In this document: positions 1-12,000 of the stretch, piece after piece
How positions within the stretch are numbered: the stretch's first letter is position 1
Layout: every line of letters starts with the position of its first letter
Source: Symsagittifera roscoffensis
Lineage: Eukaryota; Xenacoelomorpha; Acoela; Convolutidae
Assembly: GCF_963678635.1 (NCBI RefSeq)
Contig: NC_087068.1
Location: forward strand, 23,934,697-23,998,696
DNA: 64,000 bases
Direction: 5' to 3'
Made by a program: the position numbers and the translations under genes
Notes under the pieces: generated by a model
Told to the model about the DNA's origin: nothing
Database searches by the model: none
What the model saw: the letters and a program-made list of their open reading frames with translations, nothing else

Positions 1-60
1 GCAGTGGTTAGTGCCCTAGCCCAGAGGGCAGTAATTTAAGGGTTCGCATCTGTACGTTGA
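1..60 (+). repeat. tRNA-like / SINE-head fragment
   Basis: The first 60 bases contain an A-box-like stretch (AGTGGTTAGTGC), a 6-bp stem TGCCCT/AGGGCA around a 7-nt loop, and a B-box-like GGTTCGCATC. The order and spacing are those of a tRNA. The acceptor stem cannot be checked because the window starts inside it, and the T-arm is imperfect. A tRNA-derived SINE head or a tRNA pseudogene is more likely than a functional tRNA. Confidence 0.35.
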
Positions 61-397
61 GTCGTAAGGGAAATTTTCGATTAACAGGGACCAAGAAACG
101 TGCAAAATTTCATTTCATGAGAAATTTTATTTTAAAGTTTCGTTTCATGTCGGGGGAAAAAGGAAAAGATCCCTCTTTTCCATGAAAAATCAAATGAGGG
201 GGGTGGAAAAGAGCCCAACGTTATTTTAAACTTGACCTACGAAACGGTTCAAGGGCAATTCCGAGGGCTATGCCCTAAAATTGACGAGATCGAGGGAGGT
301 GACTAACATACGAAGTGTTCAGAATTACAGATAGCAGCTGCTGTGCCATTTAGTCAATTCTTTTCGTTAAATTGAGTTTTCAAAAGTAATCAATTAC

Positions 398-738
398 TTC
401 TCCGAGAAAAAAGTGTCTTTTCTATCTACGACCACTTCAAGTTTCGGATTGCGCTCTGAAGGATCGAAGCTGTAGTTGCCAAGAAGGAGGTGGGTTTGGC
501 TGCCAGTTCCAACACACCAGTAGTGGGTGAGAACCCAGCTGAAGTCAATGATCACACCCCCACAGAGCTCGTCATACTCATTCCACTGACCGGCGATGTT
601 GACCACTCTCACATAGTAGTCGCCAACATGAGGGGGGAGATGTTTCTTTCCTCCGATTATTCTCTTCTCGCTTTCCAAACAGGCAGCGAAAGTCAAAACA
701 ATCACGACAAAAGCTATCAATCTGACCAAAAAATGCAT
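398..738 (-). CDS. Trypsin-fold serine protease homologue, first exon, catalytic His missing
   Basis: The exon starts with an ATG and a hydrophobic signal peptide (residues about 1-20, ending near AACLES). A short propeptide follows, then the activation-type sequence RIIGGK, so the chymotrypsin domain begins about residue 27. The CGG-WVLT-C block that normally holds the catalytic His57 in TAAHC reads WVLTHYWC here. Counting from the first Cys of the block, Trp sits exactly where His57 should be, while the Cys42-Cys58 pair is kept. The reading frame is open to a likely splice donor (GAGAA followed by GTAATT) at 397-392, and the remaining exons would lie left of the window. By family knowledge, loss of His57 abolishes proteolysis. 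This is therefore either a secreted pseudo-protease or a decayed gene; the clean frame favours the former. Confidence 0.7.
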
Positions 739-1164
739 TTCTCAATATCAATTTTCTTTCTGACCCAAGTCAATTTGAATACTTACTTTCCAACATCGCT
801 AATTACATCAACGAGTTGCCGCCATGATTTTTTGACAAGTGAAAAAATTTTATTTCGCCGCTTTAAATTGCAAACAATTTATTGAACCTGATTCTTTTGA
901 TTATTTTTGATGAACTAAAATAAAATTTGCGACAGAATGAATTTGGAACAATCTGACTTTGGCAGACAGAAATTAACTGATGGACCTTTAACTTTTTCCA
1001 GTTTCATTTTTCCCGTCTCAAATTACCCTAAAATGTTGTCTAAAAATTGGACTCTTTTCCAGTCCCCTCTATTGTTTTTTTTTCTGAATTCCGATTTAAA
1101 ATGACTTCTGACATCTTTAAGTGCCGTAAATCGTGGGAGAGAGAACAAATATATAAATTGTTTT
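739..1164. other. Upstream region of the protease homologue
   Basis: AT-rich sequence upstream of the minus-strand protease exon. I see no gene, clear core promoter or recognisable repeat in it. Confidence 0.4.
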
Positions 1165-1627
1165 GGGGTCTTTCCCATTATAGCCCCCCCCCCCCCCCCC
1201 GCCTAGTATCAAAAAAAATAGCCCCCCAAAGTATGGTTACATTGTATATGTTATTTCAACCATTTGATTACACATGTGATTACATTTGAGTCCAATCATT
1301 TCCCATTTATGTTTTTTTGATGTCTACTATTTTGACTAAAATTATCGGAGCCATAAGAAATCAACTGACAGATGATATAAAATCAACTAGGTGAGGCAGT
1401 TTGAATTGATACTCAATCAATATTCAGTTCATGAAAAGGAAGTCATCGATATAAATCAACTTAATATCATAATTAAAATATTTCCATTTAAACCAATTTC
1501 AATATGAATAGTAGTATAAATCAGTGCGGATAGTGTGCATATAATTGGAACGTTCGGGGGTAGGTGCTATAATGAGAAAGATTGGGGGCAATAATTTACC
1601 CGTGGGGGCGATAATGGGAAAGACCCA
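1165..1627. mobile_element. MITE with GGGGTCTTTCCC terminal inverted repeats
   Basis: The left end GGGGTCTTTCCCATTATAG, followed by a run of 17 C (1184-1200), is matched in inverted orientation by the right end GGGGGCGATAATGGGAAAGA at about 1605-1624. Both ends are flanked by the direct repeat TGTTTT (1159-1164 and 1628-1633), a plausible target-site duplication. The interior has no coding capacity. The superfamily cannot be assigned from 6-bp duplications alone. Confidence 0.6.
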
Positions 1628-3150
1628 TGTTTTACTTTTCCCTCCCCCACCTGCAAATTTGGCTCTTTTACAGTTTCCCCCCTTTCAAGTTCAATTTTGA
1701 AAAGCTTATTTAATGTTGTCATAATGATATGAAATTTTGCGTGGTGAACCAATCGACAACTTTGAACACATTGGACCTTCATAGTTTACAGCGTAACATC
1801 ACGCATTTAGCCGTAATAACGCGTAAAACAAACATAAAACTCGGGGCTCTTTTTCCTTTCCCCCACCTGCAAGTTTTTACATGTAAATTTGTTGACCACA
1901 TTGTCCGATTGTTATGAAAATTTACATACACATTAATAAGGCCACGACAAAGATATTTGGTCATCATACTTAACATCGTATATATAACCTTGTGTGAGTT
2001 GAGGGGAAAGGAAAAAAAGCCAAATTGGCATGCAGACTAATAAGGCCATGACAAACAATCTGGGTTCCTACTGAAACTTATGAAACCCTCGTTACATTTT
2101 TATCTAAGCCGTTATACTTTGATGTGAACCTCGTTCAAACTTTTGATCCGATTTTTGAAGAAAGTGAGAAATATATATGCCTGGTGTAGTTTTTTTAAAT
2201 TCAGACCGACGTTGAAAAATTGACGACAGCGTATGTGTATCGATCAGGTAACCTTTAGATTGCCAAGCAAATATGCTTTCACTAGACTAAGACGCGGATG
2301 AAAATGCTGCTGAAGAAAAACTTTGATAGTTTCAAAACGCAAATTAATTATTCCGGGCATATTAACCGCACTCATAATTGTTCTAAACTGAGATGAGGTC
2401 AAATACAACTCCTCATATTAATTCTACTCAAATTTCAGCACTTGCATTTTATATTAGCAGTACAAAGTTTTCACAAAAAAATGAACAAAAAGGGCCTTCG
2501 GATTATTCAGGGTTTTGCCTTGATATTAAAGCAGTCTTGTCTATGTTTATAGCTGCACGGGTTGACCTCTTTACAGAAAAACTCTTGTCATACATATTCT
2601 TACCCTGAGTATATAGAAACAAGCTCGTCATACCTTTTTCATATATGAAAATTGTAAGATAAGCATTTTTATCACGTCTAGAAAAATTTTTATTTGAGTG
2701 AAAACTCTGAACTTTTGATCAATTTTTTATGTTGCAAATTCATTTTTGTGCTGAAACAAACAATTGCCCACAAAACTCCAGGTTAAGTTTTTGTACAAAT
2801 CAATCAAACAACTACAAATTTTTGCTTACATTGAAATTTGAAATTTTTATGTTTTTTTATGATAAGATGAAAATTATTTTGTTACAAATACCGCAATTTG
2901 AAAACAACTTGTTTTGTTTTCAGTAATTTTAAGCCATATACAATTTCTTACGGTTTCCAGTTATAATTTTGATTACATTAACTCTTTTGTGGAATCTTGA
3001 AAAGCAGTTCAACTGAGCAGTTCTTGCCAATCAACCTATGGGTTTTCTTGCAAAAAAAAATGGTCACTGCGTTCGTCGGACATAACAATCCGTCCAAAAT
3101 ATTATCAAAATTCGATGCAGGAAAATTAAGCAAAATATAAAGCAAAATAT
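1628..3150. other. Non-coding AT-rich stretch
   Basis: No gene recognised. It holds two partly similar pyrimidine-rich tracts containing CCCCCACCTGCAA (about 1640 and 1860) and short open frames without coding character. Confidence 0.5.
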
Positions 3151-3159
3151 TTTTGTATG

Positions 3160-3530
3160 GGAAACGACAATCTTCGCAATTCCATATAAAAAAAATTGCT
3201 TGTAGAGTTTTTCTGTACGTATAGAATTGTAGGAAATTTAGGCCTGGTTTTTTCATACAGAAAATTCTATGACAAGCATATTTGGTGAGCCCGGGTAATT
3301 TACGAGTTATTCCGGCCAAACTTGTATAGCTACGGTGCAGAGTATGAAAAAAAATCTGTTAGTTGTTTTGTTCGCCAAGCAAAGTTGTTCGCCAAGCCAA
3401 AAAAAACCGGAAAAACGTTTAAAAAAAGCCACGGGCTGTTCTAACGGCCCTTCGTCTCCGTCTTTTTTAAATCTTTGTTTTTATACATGCGGCCATAAGC
3501 ATTTGAGTTACCCGGGTCGAGTTGCTCAAC
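3160..3530. repeat. Fragments of the CCCGGG / ATGCTTGTCATACAATT MITE family
   Basis: Terminal motifs of a family better preserved at 33,128-33,593 occur here: ATTCTATGACAAGCATATTT followed by CCCGGG at 3291, and AAGCATTTGAGTTACCCGGG at 3496-3515. The copies are incomplete and diverged. Confidence 0.45.
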
Positions 3531-3876
3531 CTATGCTTTTAAAAAGTTGAAAATTGAGCCTACATTTTTCGACTGGAGTTCTGCCGTCGATAAGCAATTT
3601 TAGTCAAGCTCAAACTCAAAATAAACCCAATTTTGGTCGCAACAGTCGAAACATAGGTCAAAAACAATAAAAAAATACCCCATTCCGGAACAGAAAACCA
3701 AAACCTAGGTCGAGCACAGTTGGAACATAGGTCGAGAACAAGAAAAAGAAAAAGAGTAAAATTAGGAATAAATTATACTTTTATACAAAATGCTACAAAA
3801 TTTACTAAGAGTTAAAATTTCTTACAAAAAAAATTAGTCTTCAGATTGCGCTTAAAACTTTTAAAGACTTCACACG

Positions 3877-5640
3877 TCAAACACCTTCTGGAATTTTGAT
3901 CGAAAGGGCAGCAGCAGGAAAAGGAATAATTTCTTGCAGATATTTTGTTGTTCCTCGTAATTGTAGTAGCGATTCACCGGTTCTTCCATAACGCCCATAA
4001 CGCAACAGAGGCAACAACACAGTGCAGAGATAATTTGGCATTTGGTAATCTCTCAATATTTGGAAAAACAATTGTTGCAATTTTAAAATTAAAACGACAT
4101 TTATTCGGCAGCCAATTTAGATCGGGAGATTTATGATCTCTACGCTTAAAGCAGAAAAAGAACCGAGCAGCTGCACTCTGAGTGCGATGAAGCTTATAAA
4201 TTTGATCAGTAATCATCGCAAAATAAAGGCTGTTACAGTAATCGAGCCTTAAGATAATAAAAGAGCAAAAAAGAGCGAGCAAGATGTGCAGCGTAAGCAG
4301 TTGAGACATGTTTACGTATTCCCCAAAGTTGTCTAAGTTGCCAGTAACAAAGTTTGGTAAGACGGTTGATCTGTTTGTTCATTGATAACTTTTCATCAAT
4401 CAAAACTTCTAACCTTCCGATGTTTCTTTTAAATGATATGACAAGCAGTTCAGTTTATCCCTTTTAAGGTAGTCTAAAAGAGCCAAAAACAACTTTAGCC
4501 GACAATATTGTTGTAACTTGTTGTATGGCTTATTCTTTTCTTCCAGTACATCGCCGACAACGAGAAAATCGATATTGAAAAGAAGAGGTCGCATTAAGAT
4601 GCCTACTGCAATCCTTATCTTAAATTTCAGCCCTTTGAGTTTGTCGCCCTCACATATCACAACGTCAGTACTGGCAGTCAATTAATTATGAAACCAGCTC
4701 AGTAGTTTGACCCTTTATGCACAATCTGTTTTGCAAAATTGACAATTGAGAACTATGATTCAGGATATCAAAGACACTGCTGAGGTCAATACAAACATAT
4801 ACAACAACGATCATTGTCTCTGTCGATCATTGATCATTGTCTTCGATAAATAAGCAGACTGGTTTGAGTTCAAGAGACAATAACCTTGGTGATAACTTAT
4901 CAAAACTTTAGCTACACGTTTCTCTAGAATCTTGATGACTATGAAAAATTTAATTTCGTGATTTTTTGAAAATGATTGAGTTTAAGGCCCTTCCTTGATG
5001 CTTTTTTTCAACGATGGGGATGAGTGGCCACTGTTAAGCAGAATGGAACTTTGCCCGTTTCGAGCGAATAATTCAAACGTTTTAACAAATCACCTGCAAA
5101 AGAAGTATAGATAGCTTTAAAAATTTTGAAGTCATTATAAACATCTGTCACTTCCAAGATATTTTCAACCAACGGGTTTGAATGATCACGTTGAACTTGA
5201 CTAAACTCGCAGAAAGTTATACAAGCGACGACCAGATCTTTAAAAATCAGATAATTTTTGTGCAAGCGTTCGAAGTGTTTCATTCAAAGAAGCATGCGAA
5301 ATCTTCTATTAAATTTTCAGAGAAGATCGCGGGCATAATGCTACCGTGTTGTCGCTTGATCACATGCTTTGTTGACTTGTAGAACAGCTTGGAGTCACTA
5401 TTAACACATTTGCTTTGCAGAAAAAAGCAGCGATTTTTTCGAGAAGATCTAGAATAACACAAGCTTCGTGCTTGTTTTTTGATAAACTCTGAGTAGAGCT
5501 GACGGTTTTCCCTTGAAATTCCGCACTTCTTGTTACAAGCCTCTGTGCCACTACATTATCAAGAGGCAAATATAGTCTTTCTTTGCGAACCATTTTAAAA
5601 AAAGGGCATTCGATAGAATTCATCTCTTCTTTGTTTTTCA
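3877..5640 (-). mobile_element. Decayed non-LTR retrotransposon (CR1/L2/Rex-like LINE) reverse transcriptase
   Basis: Broken minus-strand reading frames align in order with the second half of a LINE reverse transcriptase. Near 5110-5040 is LNYSLETGKVPFCLT, the thumb-upstream segment that usually reads LNxSLxTGxFPxxLK. Near 4920-4780 are relics of the SKILEK/QSAY and DLSxAFD regions. Near 4590 is the PLLFNI motif, usually GVPQGSILGPLLFNIY. At 4250-4090 is ILRLDYCNSLYF then AAARFFFCFKRRDH, typical of the C-terminal region. At 3990-3890 a further frame resembles the TKYGxRAFSVAAPxLWN tail. Several frameshifts and stops separate these pieces and the YADD segment is not intact, so the copy is dead. 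The 5' end is missing. This family assignment rests on motif order, not on a search. Confidence 0.8.
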
Positions 5641-6636
5641 GTGCGTGTTCTAGAAACCCAGAAGTAAAACATGTCTTCAGTTTCAGTTCGAGTAAAATGC
5701 CGACGGTGGTCGATCAAAAAGGAATATTGTAATTCGATCTCTGCCTGCCATAATTTCAATAAAAGGCATTTTATAATGTAATTTTTGAAATTATCGATTT
5801 GTACCCCATCTCATTTTTCATTGTTTCTTTTAGCACTGATAAACTAAAAATTTTTTGGGGTAGAGCCACCTAGAATCGATACCACATTCTCTTCATCTAT
5901 TACCCATTTCTCGGTGAGACCTAAAAAAAATTAACGAAAAAAAAAACAAATGATTTAACGAGACTCCGTACTTGCGAAAACATTTTTCGGAGAGATCTGA
6001 CAATACATAGACAACAAGTGACATTTTTCTGACAATTGCATTTTTATGTTTTTAGTCAAACTTTCTTCAAAATTTTCAACCACGCTTTCGCATCATCATT
6101 GAGTCTAAAATGTCGGTACAGAAATTTTTTGTGCCGGAAATCACAGGTTTCAATCGTATCTTTTTAGCCTTCAGAAGTTAACAGTATGAAAAACGTTAGC
6201 TCTTGAGTTTTCCTTGGGTGCCATTCAAACTGCTGTGGGAATAACTCCCTATTTTTGCTACAGTCAATCACTTGTTTTACTTGGTACATTCTCAGCTACT
6301 TTGGATCACCAAATATACGGCCACTTCTTTGTTTCTTTCTGATCCCATCTGACCTGGATGCAGCCCGGAGTTCCTGCGTAGGTTCAAAACAGACTTCCTT
6401 AATAAAATCTTACTGAAAATTGACTGCTTCTCTGCAAGAAAATTTTTTTCATCTTTCTCAAACACTGAATCATTCTCTTTTTGTTTTTGTTTGTTTTCCT
6501 CAACATCGGTTGTTAGACTTTAAATCTTTACCACTCGCTTGTTGATGATTTCGAGAATATCAAAGAAGTTGCCGCCAAAAAATCACTGATGACCCATGTT
6601 CCATAAAAGACTGACTACGACAGAAGTTGATTGTTA
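5641..6636. other. Non-coding stretch before assembly gap
   Basis: AT-rich sequence with no recognisable gene or repeat. Confidence 0.4.
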
Positions 6637-6836
6637 NNNNNNNNNNNNNNNNNNNNNNNNNNNNNNNNNNNNNNNNNNNNNNNNNNNNNNNNNNNNNNNN
6701 NNNNNNNNNNNNNNNNNNNNNNNNNNNNNNNNNNNNNNNNNNNNNNNNNNNNNNNNNNNNNNNNNNNNNNNNNNNNNNNNNNNNNNNNNNNNNNNNNNNN
6801 NNNNNNNNNNNNNNNNNNNNNNNNNNNNNNNNNNNN
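6637..6836. other. Assembly gap (200 N)
   Basis: Exactly 200 N, a conventional gap length, so the true distance is unknown. Apparent open frames across it have no meaning. Confidence 0.99.
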
Positions 6837-7113
6837 GGTTTAATATTATACTGCATTTAAAGCCACGAGCTATCCTCAAGGTACCTATAAATGGACAAAA
6901 TAGTTAGGCGACGCACCATTCATTATAATTCTGTCCCATCCTCACTGAGTGGTCAGAACAAAAAAAAATCTTCAACAAATTTGATGAAGAAACTAGAGAA
7001 AGAATTTATCAATTCGTGAGCGGGAAACTTTTCAACGAGTCAGTTTGACCCTGCTTGTAAGCCGGCTCTTTTTCGCTCACCCACCTTTCAGTGTTTTCTA
7101 AATCTAGCTTACT

Positions 7114-8336
7114 GTTTCGACTTTGATAGCAAAAGTAACGGAATATTTGTGCTCGGGGTGGTTTTTTTTCTTCAGACCAATTTCAATTTAACAAGCCATT
7201 TTTGACAAATTTTTTTAATATCATTCAAAAGAGGTTGTTGTTCTGAGCTGAAAATTGAAAAGATACTTCACATGTGATTATTTTATGTAAAATTTAAAGA
7301 TTGCCATTTTGGCCAATTTGGGACAATTAACGCGCGATATATTTTGCGCTATTAACGCGTAAGCGGAGATTTAATCAGTCCAAATTGGTTGAAGGAAGTT
7401 TATTTGACATGGCTGATTTGTTTTTAGGACAAAAAACAATCATTTTGTAGGGCGGGTGGGGGATGATTTTCACAAATAAATTTAAATTTTAACTCTTTTT
7501 GTAATTTTTTTTGCTACATTCATTTGTTTGCCGTATTATTGCTCCATGGACCTTTGTCTGCGGTTTTTTTTCGATAAAATAACTGGAAAAGAAATTGGTT
7601 GAAAGAAGCTTATTTGCCATAATTGATTTGTTACAAGGAGCGAAATCTATCCTTTTTATGGCGTGTGGGTGATGGTTTTTACAAAAATTTTCATTTTATT
7701 CTATTACATTTAATATTTTTTGGGTTATTATTGCTCCGTAAACCTTTAAAGTTAGTCGGAAAATTCAGGGCCTCGCCCTTATACGAGCAGTCTTGTTGTT
7801 CCGACTTTCGATACGAAAGCAACGGAATATTTGTGCTCGGGGTGGGTTTTTTTTTCTTCAGACAAATTTCGACTTTTTAACTAGCCATTTTTGACGGAAT
7901 TTTATATCATTTTTATATCATTCGAAAGATATTGTTATCCTGAGCTCAAATTTGAAAAGATATTTCACCTGTGATCATTTTTCGTGAAGTTATGGGGGTT
8001 TAAAGATTGCCATTTTGGCCAATTTGGGACAATTAACGCGCGATATATTTCGTGCTATTAACGCGTAAGCGGAGAGTTAATCCGTCTTAGAAATCGTTCC
8101 AAATTAGTTTAACGAAGCTTATTTGCCATAATTGATTTGTTACAAGTAGCGAAATCTATCCTTTTGTACTTTATATGGCGTGTGGGGGGATGATTTAAAA
8201 AGAAAATTAAAAATTTTTGAAAAAAAAATTTTCATTTTGTTTTATTACTTTTAATTTTTAATGATATTACTGCTCCATAAACCTTAATGGGCAGTCGGAA
8301 CATTCAGGGCTTCGCCCTGATACGAGCAGTCTTGTT
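7114..8336 (+). repeat. Two head-to-tail units of a hairpin-ended ~540-680 bp repeat
   Basis: Each unit starts with a hairpin (arms TTCCG/CGGAA around CTTTCGATACGAAAG in the second unit), then TTTGTGCTCGGGGTGG. It continues through conserved blocks AACGCGTAAGCGGAGA and GCCATAATTGATTTGTTAC, and ends with the perfect hairpin TCAGGGCTTCGCCCTGA plus TACGAGCAGTCTTGTT. Unit 1 spans 7114-7797 with an internal partial duplication, and unit 2 spans 7798-8336. Further copies lie at about 11,640-12,030, 22,121-22,414, 22,571-23,106, 27,243-27,750 and 28,181-28,690, with short ends near 34,217 and 39,895. There are no terminal inverted repeats and no coding capacity. A non-autonomous Helitron-like element or a dispersed satellite are both possible. 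Confidence 0.7.
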
Positions 8337-9050
8337 TCTTTTGCCAATGAAACTTGGCATGATGAACAAGTTATCAATAGTGAACAGAATTGTTCCTGAT
8401 ACATTACATCGTAACATTGCGCGTTAAGCCATAATAGCACTTGATACAATTATTGCAATGTAAAATTTGAAAGATGGTTGTGTGTGTGTGTGGAAGGGGG
8501 GCTGGTGGTGATTGTTGTCTAAAGAAAAGAGACGCACAGTCTAAATACCGCAAAAAAATCAAGCTAATTGAACAATATATTGGAAAATGTAGTTTCATCA
8601 CACTTTTTTTATGAGGTTAAAGTGTCCTTTTCATAAATGCTTAGAAGCATGTGTTTATGTATGGGGAATCCGGAGACAAAACCTTTGAACATATTGAAAC
8701 ACCAATTAAAGTTTGACCTTTTCATCGTGTTGTGGAATCTATATTAAGTGAATACCTGTCTCAAAATCCGCAACGAGCAAAAAGATCAAAAAATGAGCTT
8801 AGCATTTGGAGATGCACTATGTTTTGAAGTTGGAGATGTACTATATTTTTTTCTGGATTTCACAACAGCAAAGATATTGAGAAATCAAAGGAAAAAGCCT
8901 TGTTGCGGATTCCGCGGCTATTCTCCTTCCAGTTTTTTCGCGAAATCCAGACCCCAAAAAGGTTAGCATGACCTCGTAATGTTGACTTCGGATTTATAAC
9001 TTTCGAAAGAAACAGATGGCACATCAATCATAACCGCATACCTTTTCCAG
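8337..9050. other. Non-coding stretch upstream of the first visible glycosyltransferase exon
   Basis: Contains a short TG microsatellite at about 8478-8491. No exon encoding a membrane anchor could be identified, although a type II enzyme of this family would need one upstream. Confidence 0.4.
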
Positions 9051-12000
9051 TGCAATGAGTCATCGTACGAACCAGACCCAGATATATGCGGGGAAGACTG
9101 GACGAGTAGTAAGAATGTATGGCTGCTGGAGTTTGGAAGAAAGGGTTCCTTCAGCAGTCAGAGAATGTGTGCAATTGAGAGCTACGCTTCCAAACTGAAG
9201 GACTGGTGTGTGCGGTGAGATGATCATCTTTTTGGACCGTTTTAGGGGGGACAAGTTCAACGAGGCTCAAAGTTGGAATTTTCCGCCAAAGAGAATAACA
9301 GTTCAGCAGTTTTGATCCAAATTAAACAGTGGAGGGATCGAAGAATGTTATCTTGAAGATATTAACTTTCAATTGGGGGGGATGGGTTGTGTTGTCTTGC
9401 TCAACAATTTGGGACTCTTCATTTGGGGCTCTTTGGTGCTACTTAAATCACAATTTAAAACAATAATTTTTGGATAACTGGTAGTTGTGGTTGGGAGCAT
9501 TCTGTGCCATCCCAGCTAGTTAGTTTGTTATTAAGGTTGAAAAAGGGAAATCACCAAATACCCCACCCACCCATTTTAATGCAGTCCTGAATGCTGCCTA
9601 ACTGCCATCACTATTTCGCTCTCAAAACTTACAGGGGATTCCTGATGGCTTGTATATGTTAAATCAACCAACTAACATATAAGATATCAAAACTATAGCT
9701 ATAAAAGGGATTAAGGAAATATTTCTAGTTAAAGCCAAACATGGTAGCGTACCCATTTTCTGAAGCATCGTCGGCATTTTAAATCTCTAAAACTTTTGTA
9801 ATCCAAGTTTCCAAATGGTCGCACATTCAGGGGCGGATTTAGATGGGGCGGGGGTTGGACGCTACCGACCAGGGATTCGACCACCTACCGACCCAAAACA
9901 TTTCCCCTTTGTACTATTTTGAGATATCCCTGACGGATTTGCTGACGGACCCTAAAAATTTTCTAAGGGCGCGCGCGCCACAAAAAACGCGATTTTTGGT
10001 AAAAACTTTCCATTAATTGTCTAAAAACGCTTTTTTGGCCTGTTTTTCAAAATTTTGCCTGCGGCAAAGAAAATTTGACTAAAACAGGGTCTTTTTAGTG
10101 ATTTGGTAGAGCTCGGATATTCACTTTGCTCGACCTAAAAAAAAGGTCGACAAGATTAAAATTTTCGACAATTTTTTGAAAATCCGCCCCACTCCTCGAG
10201 AAAATTCTAGATCCGCTCCTGCGCACATTTCTCATTTCCAGGGTTCTCTTATTATCAGACGACAACGACGATGACACCAGCTCAGATGATGTAAGCTGTC
10301 ATTACTGGGAGACCCAAAAAACGTTCCAGAACGCTTTGCATAACATCGCTTACCACGCAATGAAAGTTGACTTTATTTTGAAACGGAGCGGCATTCGTTT
10401 GGAAAGTGAGCTCAAACAGTCTGAAAATCGCCTGACGCATATCTCAGATGTCCTCAGACTAGTCATTCTCTACAGGCCTCTTTTTCATTTCCTCCATCGC
10501 ATTTTGTGCATTAAGATCCCGGGTTCACCGCCATACACCGAAAATGCTTACCATACAATTCCATACATCAAGTGTAAGGAAAAATTCTTGTCATACAATT
10601 TTCATACAATTTTGAAAAATGGTTGAAAAAAGATATAAAATAATTTCTAACGGCTGTTTGATTCTAATAAAACACTCGGGTGATGAAAAAACCGAGGTTT
10701 TTGTTTTTTTTTTGAAAAAATGCTTGTCATACAATTCCCATAAATGAAAATTGTATGGCAAGCATTTTGTTCATTATAAATAACGTTTTCAGAAACCCTT
10801 TGAAAATGTTTTCAAAAAACTTTATTTGACTTGATACAGTTTTTCGCTGAATAAAAACATTTCGTTCATCGAAGACAATATAACAGGTTGAAATGAAAAG
10901 ATGCTCATCATACAATTCCCATTTGTGAAAATTGTATGACAAGCATTTAAAGTCTATGAACTACATGGCTGATTAAATTATCTGAAAAAAAGAACGACTT
11001 TAGAGCATTTAAGCGCTTTTTTCTCAAATTGTGTTGAGATTAGACAAAAAAAGATGAAGGCAAACTTTGCTCAGAATTTTACCAAAATTATTATTCATTT
11101 TTCGAAATTCGCAACCAAAACTCTACATCAAAAGTTGTTTATTTTGATTTTTCTTTAGTTAATCAAGAATTACGTTGAAACTACTAAAATAATTTATGAA
11201 AATTTATATAAAAAAATCCGGTTACACAGCCCAACAAAGTTTTAGGAAAAATCTTCAAATTCTGTATAGGTGACTATTTTTTTCTGTATAGGTGACTATA
11301 ATTGTCCTCTATAAAACTCAAAATATTTGCTTAAAAACAAATTTCAAATCATTTGCGCGAATTCTTAGAAAAAACTTTTATGAAATTTTGTTGGCTGTGA
11401 AAGGGGCTTTTTTGATTTAGCTTTTTATCAATTAATGAGGTAGTTTCATCGTAAATGTTGATTAACAGAAAAAAGTCATTTTTGAGGTAAAATATTGGTT
11501 GAAGAATGTGTTTAAAGTTTCATTTGGTGCTTGTTTTGTCCGGAAAATTCAAGTCAGCTCTATAGAGTTCGCTTTGAGCAATTTTTGAAATTTTCAAAAA
11601 AAAACAATCAAAAAATACTCTTTTAGGTTTTTTTTGAAATCCTCGCGATGCGCCATCAAAAGGATAGTGTACAATATTTCGCTTATAGCAAAGTATTAAA
11701 TAGATCCAATGGCATGCCTGAAATTAATTATGATCGATTAAATCTCCGCTCACTCGTTGAAGCACGAACTGAATTGCGGGTTAATTGTCCTGAGTTGGTA
11801 AAACTGGCAACCTTTGAAGCCGCAGAATTTTACAAAAACATTTGGAGTTGAGCTCGAGACAAATTTCTTTGAAAAACTTTATAAAACTTTGTCTAAAATG
11901 GCTGGTTAAAGAGTCGAAATTTGTCTGAAGAAAACCACCCGACCTCAAATAATCCGTCATTTCATCAAAAGTCGGAACAATAAGACTGCTCATATGCGGC

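Noticed and set aside
490-885. Plus-strand 131-codon frame
   Set aside because: Antisense shadow of the protease exon, which has a signal peptide and trypsin motifs.
6560-6907. Open frames crossing the 200-N stretch
   Set aside because: They consist mainly of unknown bases.
7798-7850. Hammerhead ribozyme at the repeat-unit junction
   Set aside because: A CTGATA/CGAAAG arrangement is suggestive, but the required CTGATGA and GAAA core is not present in order.
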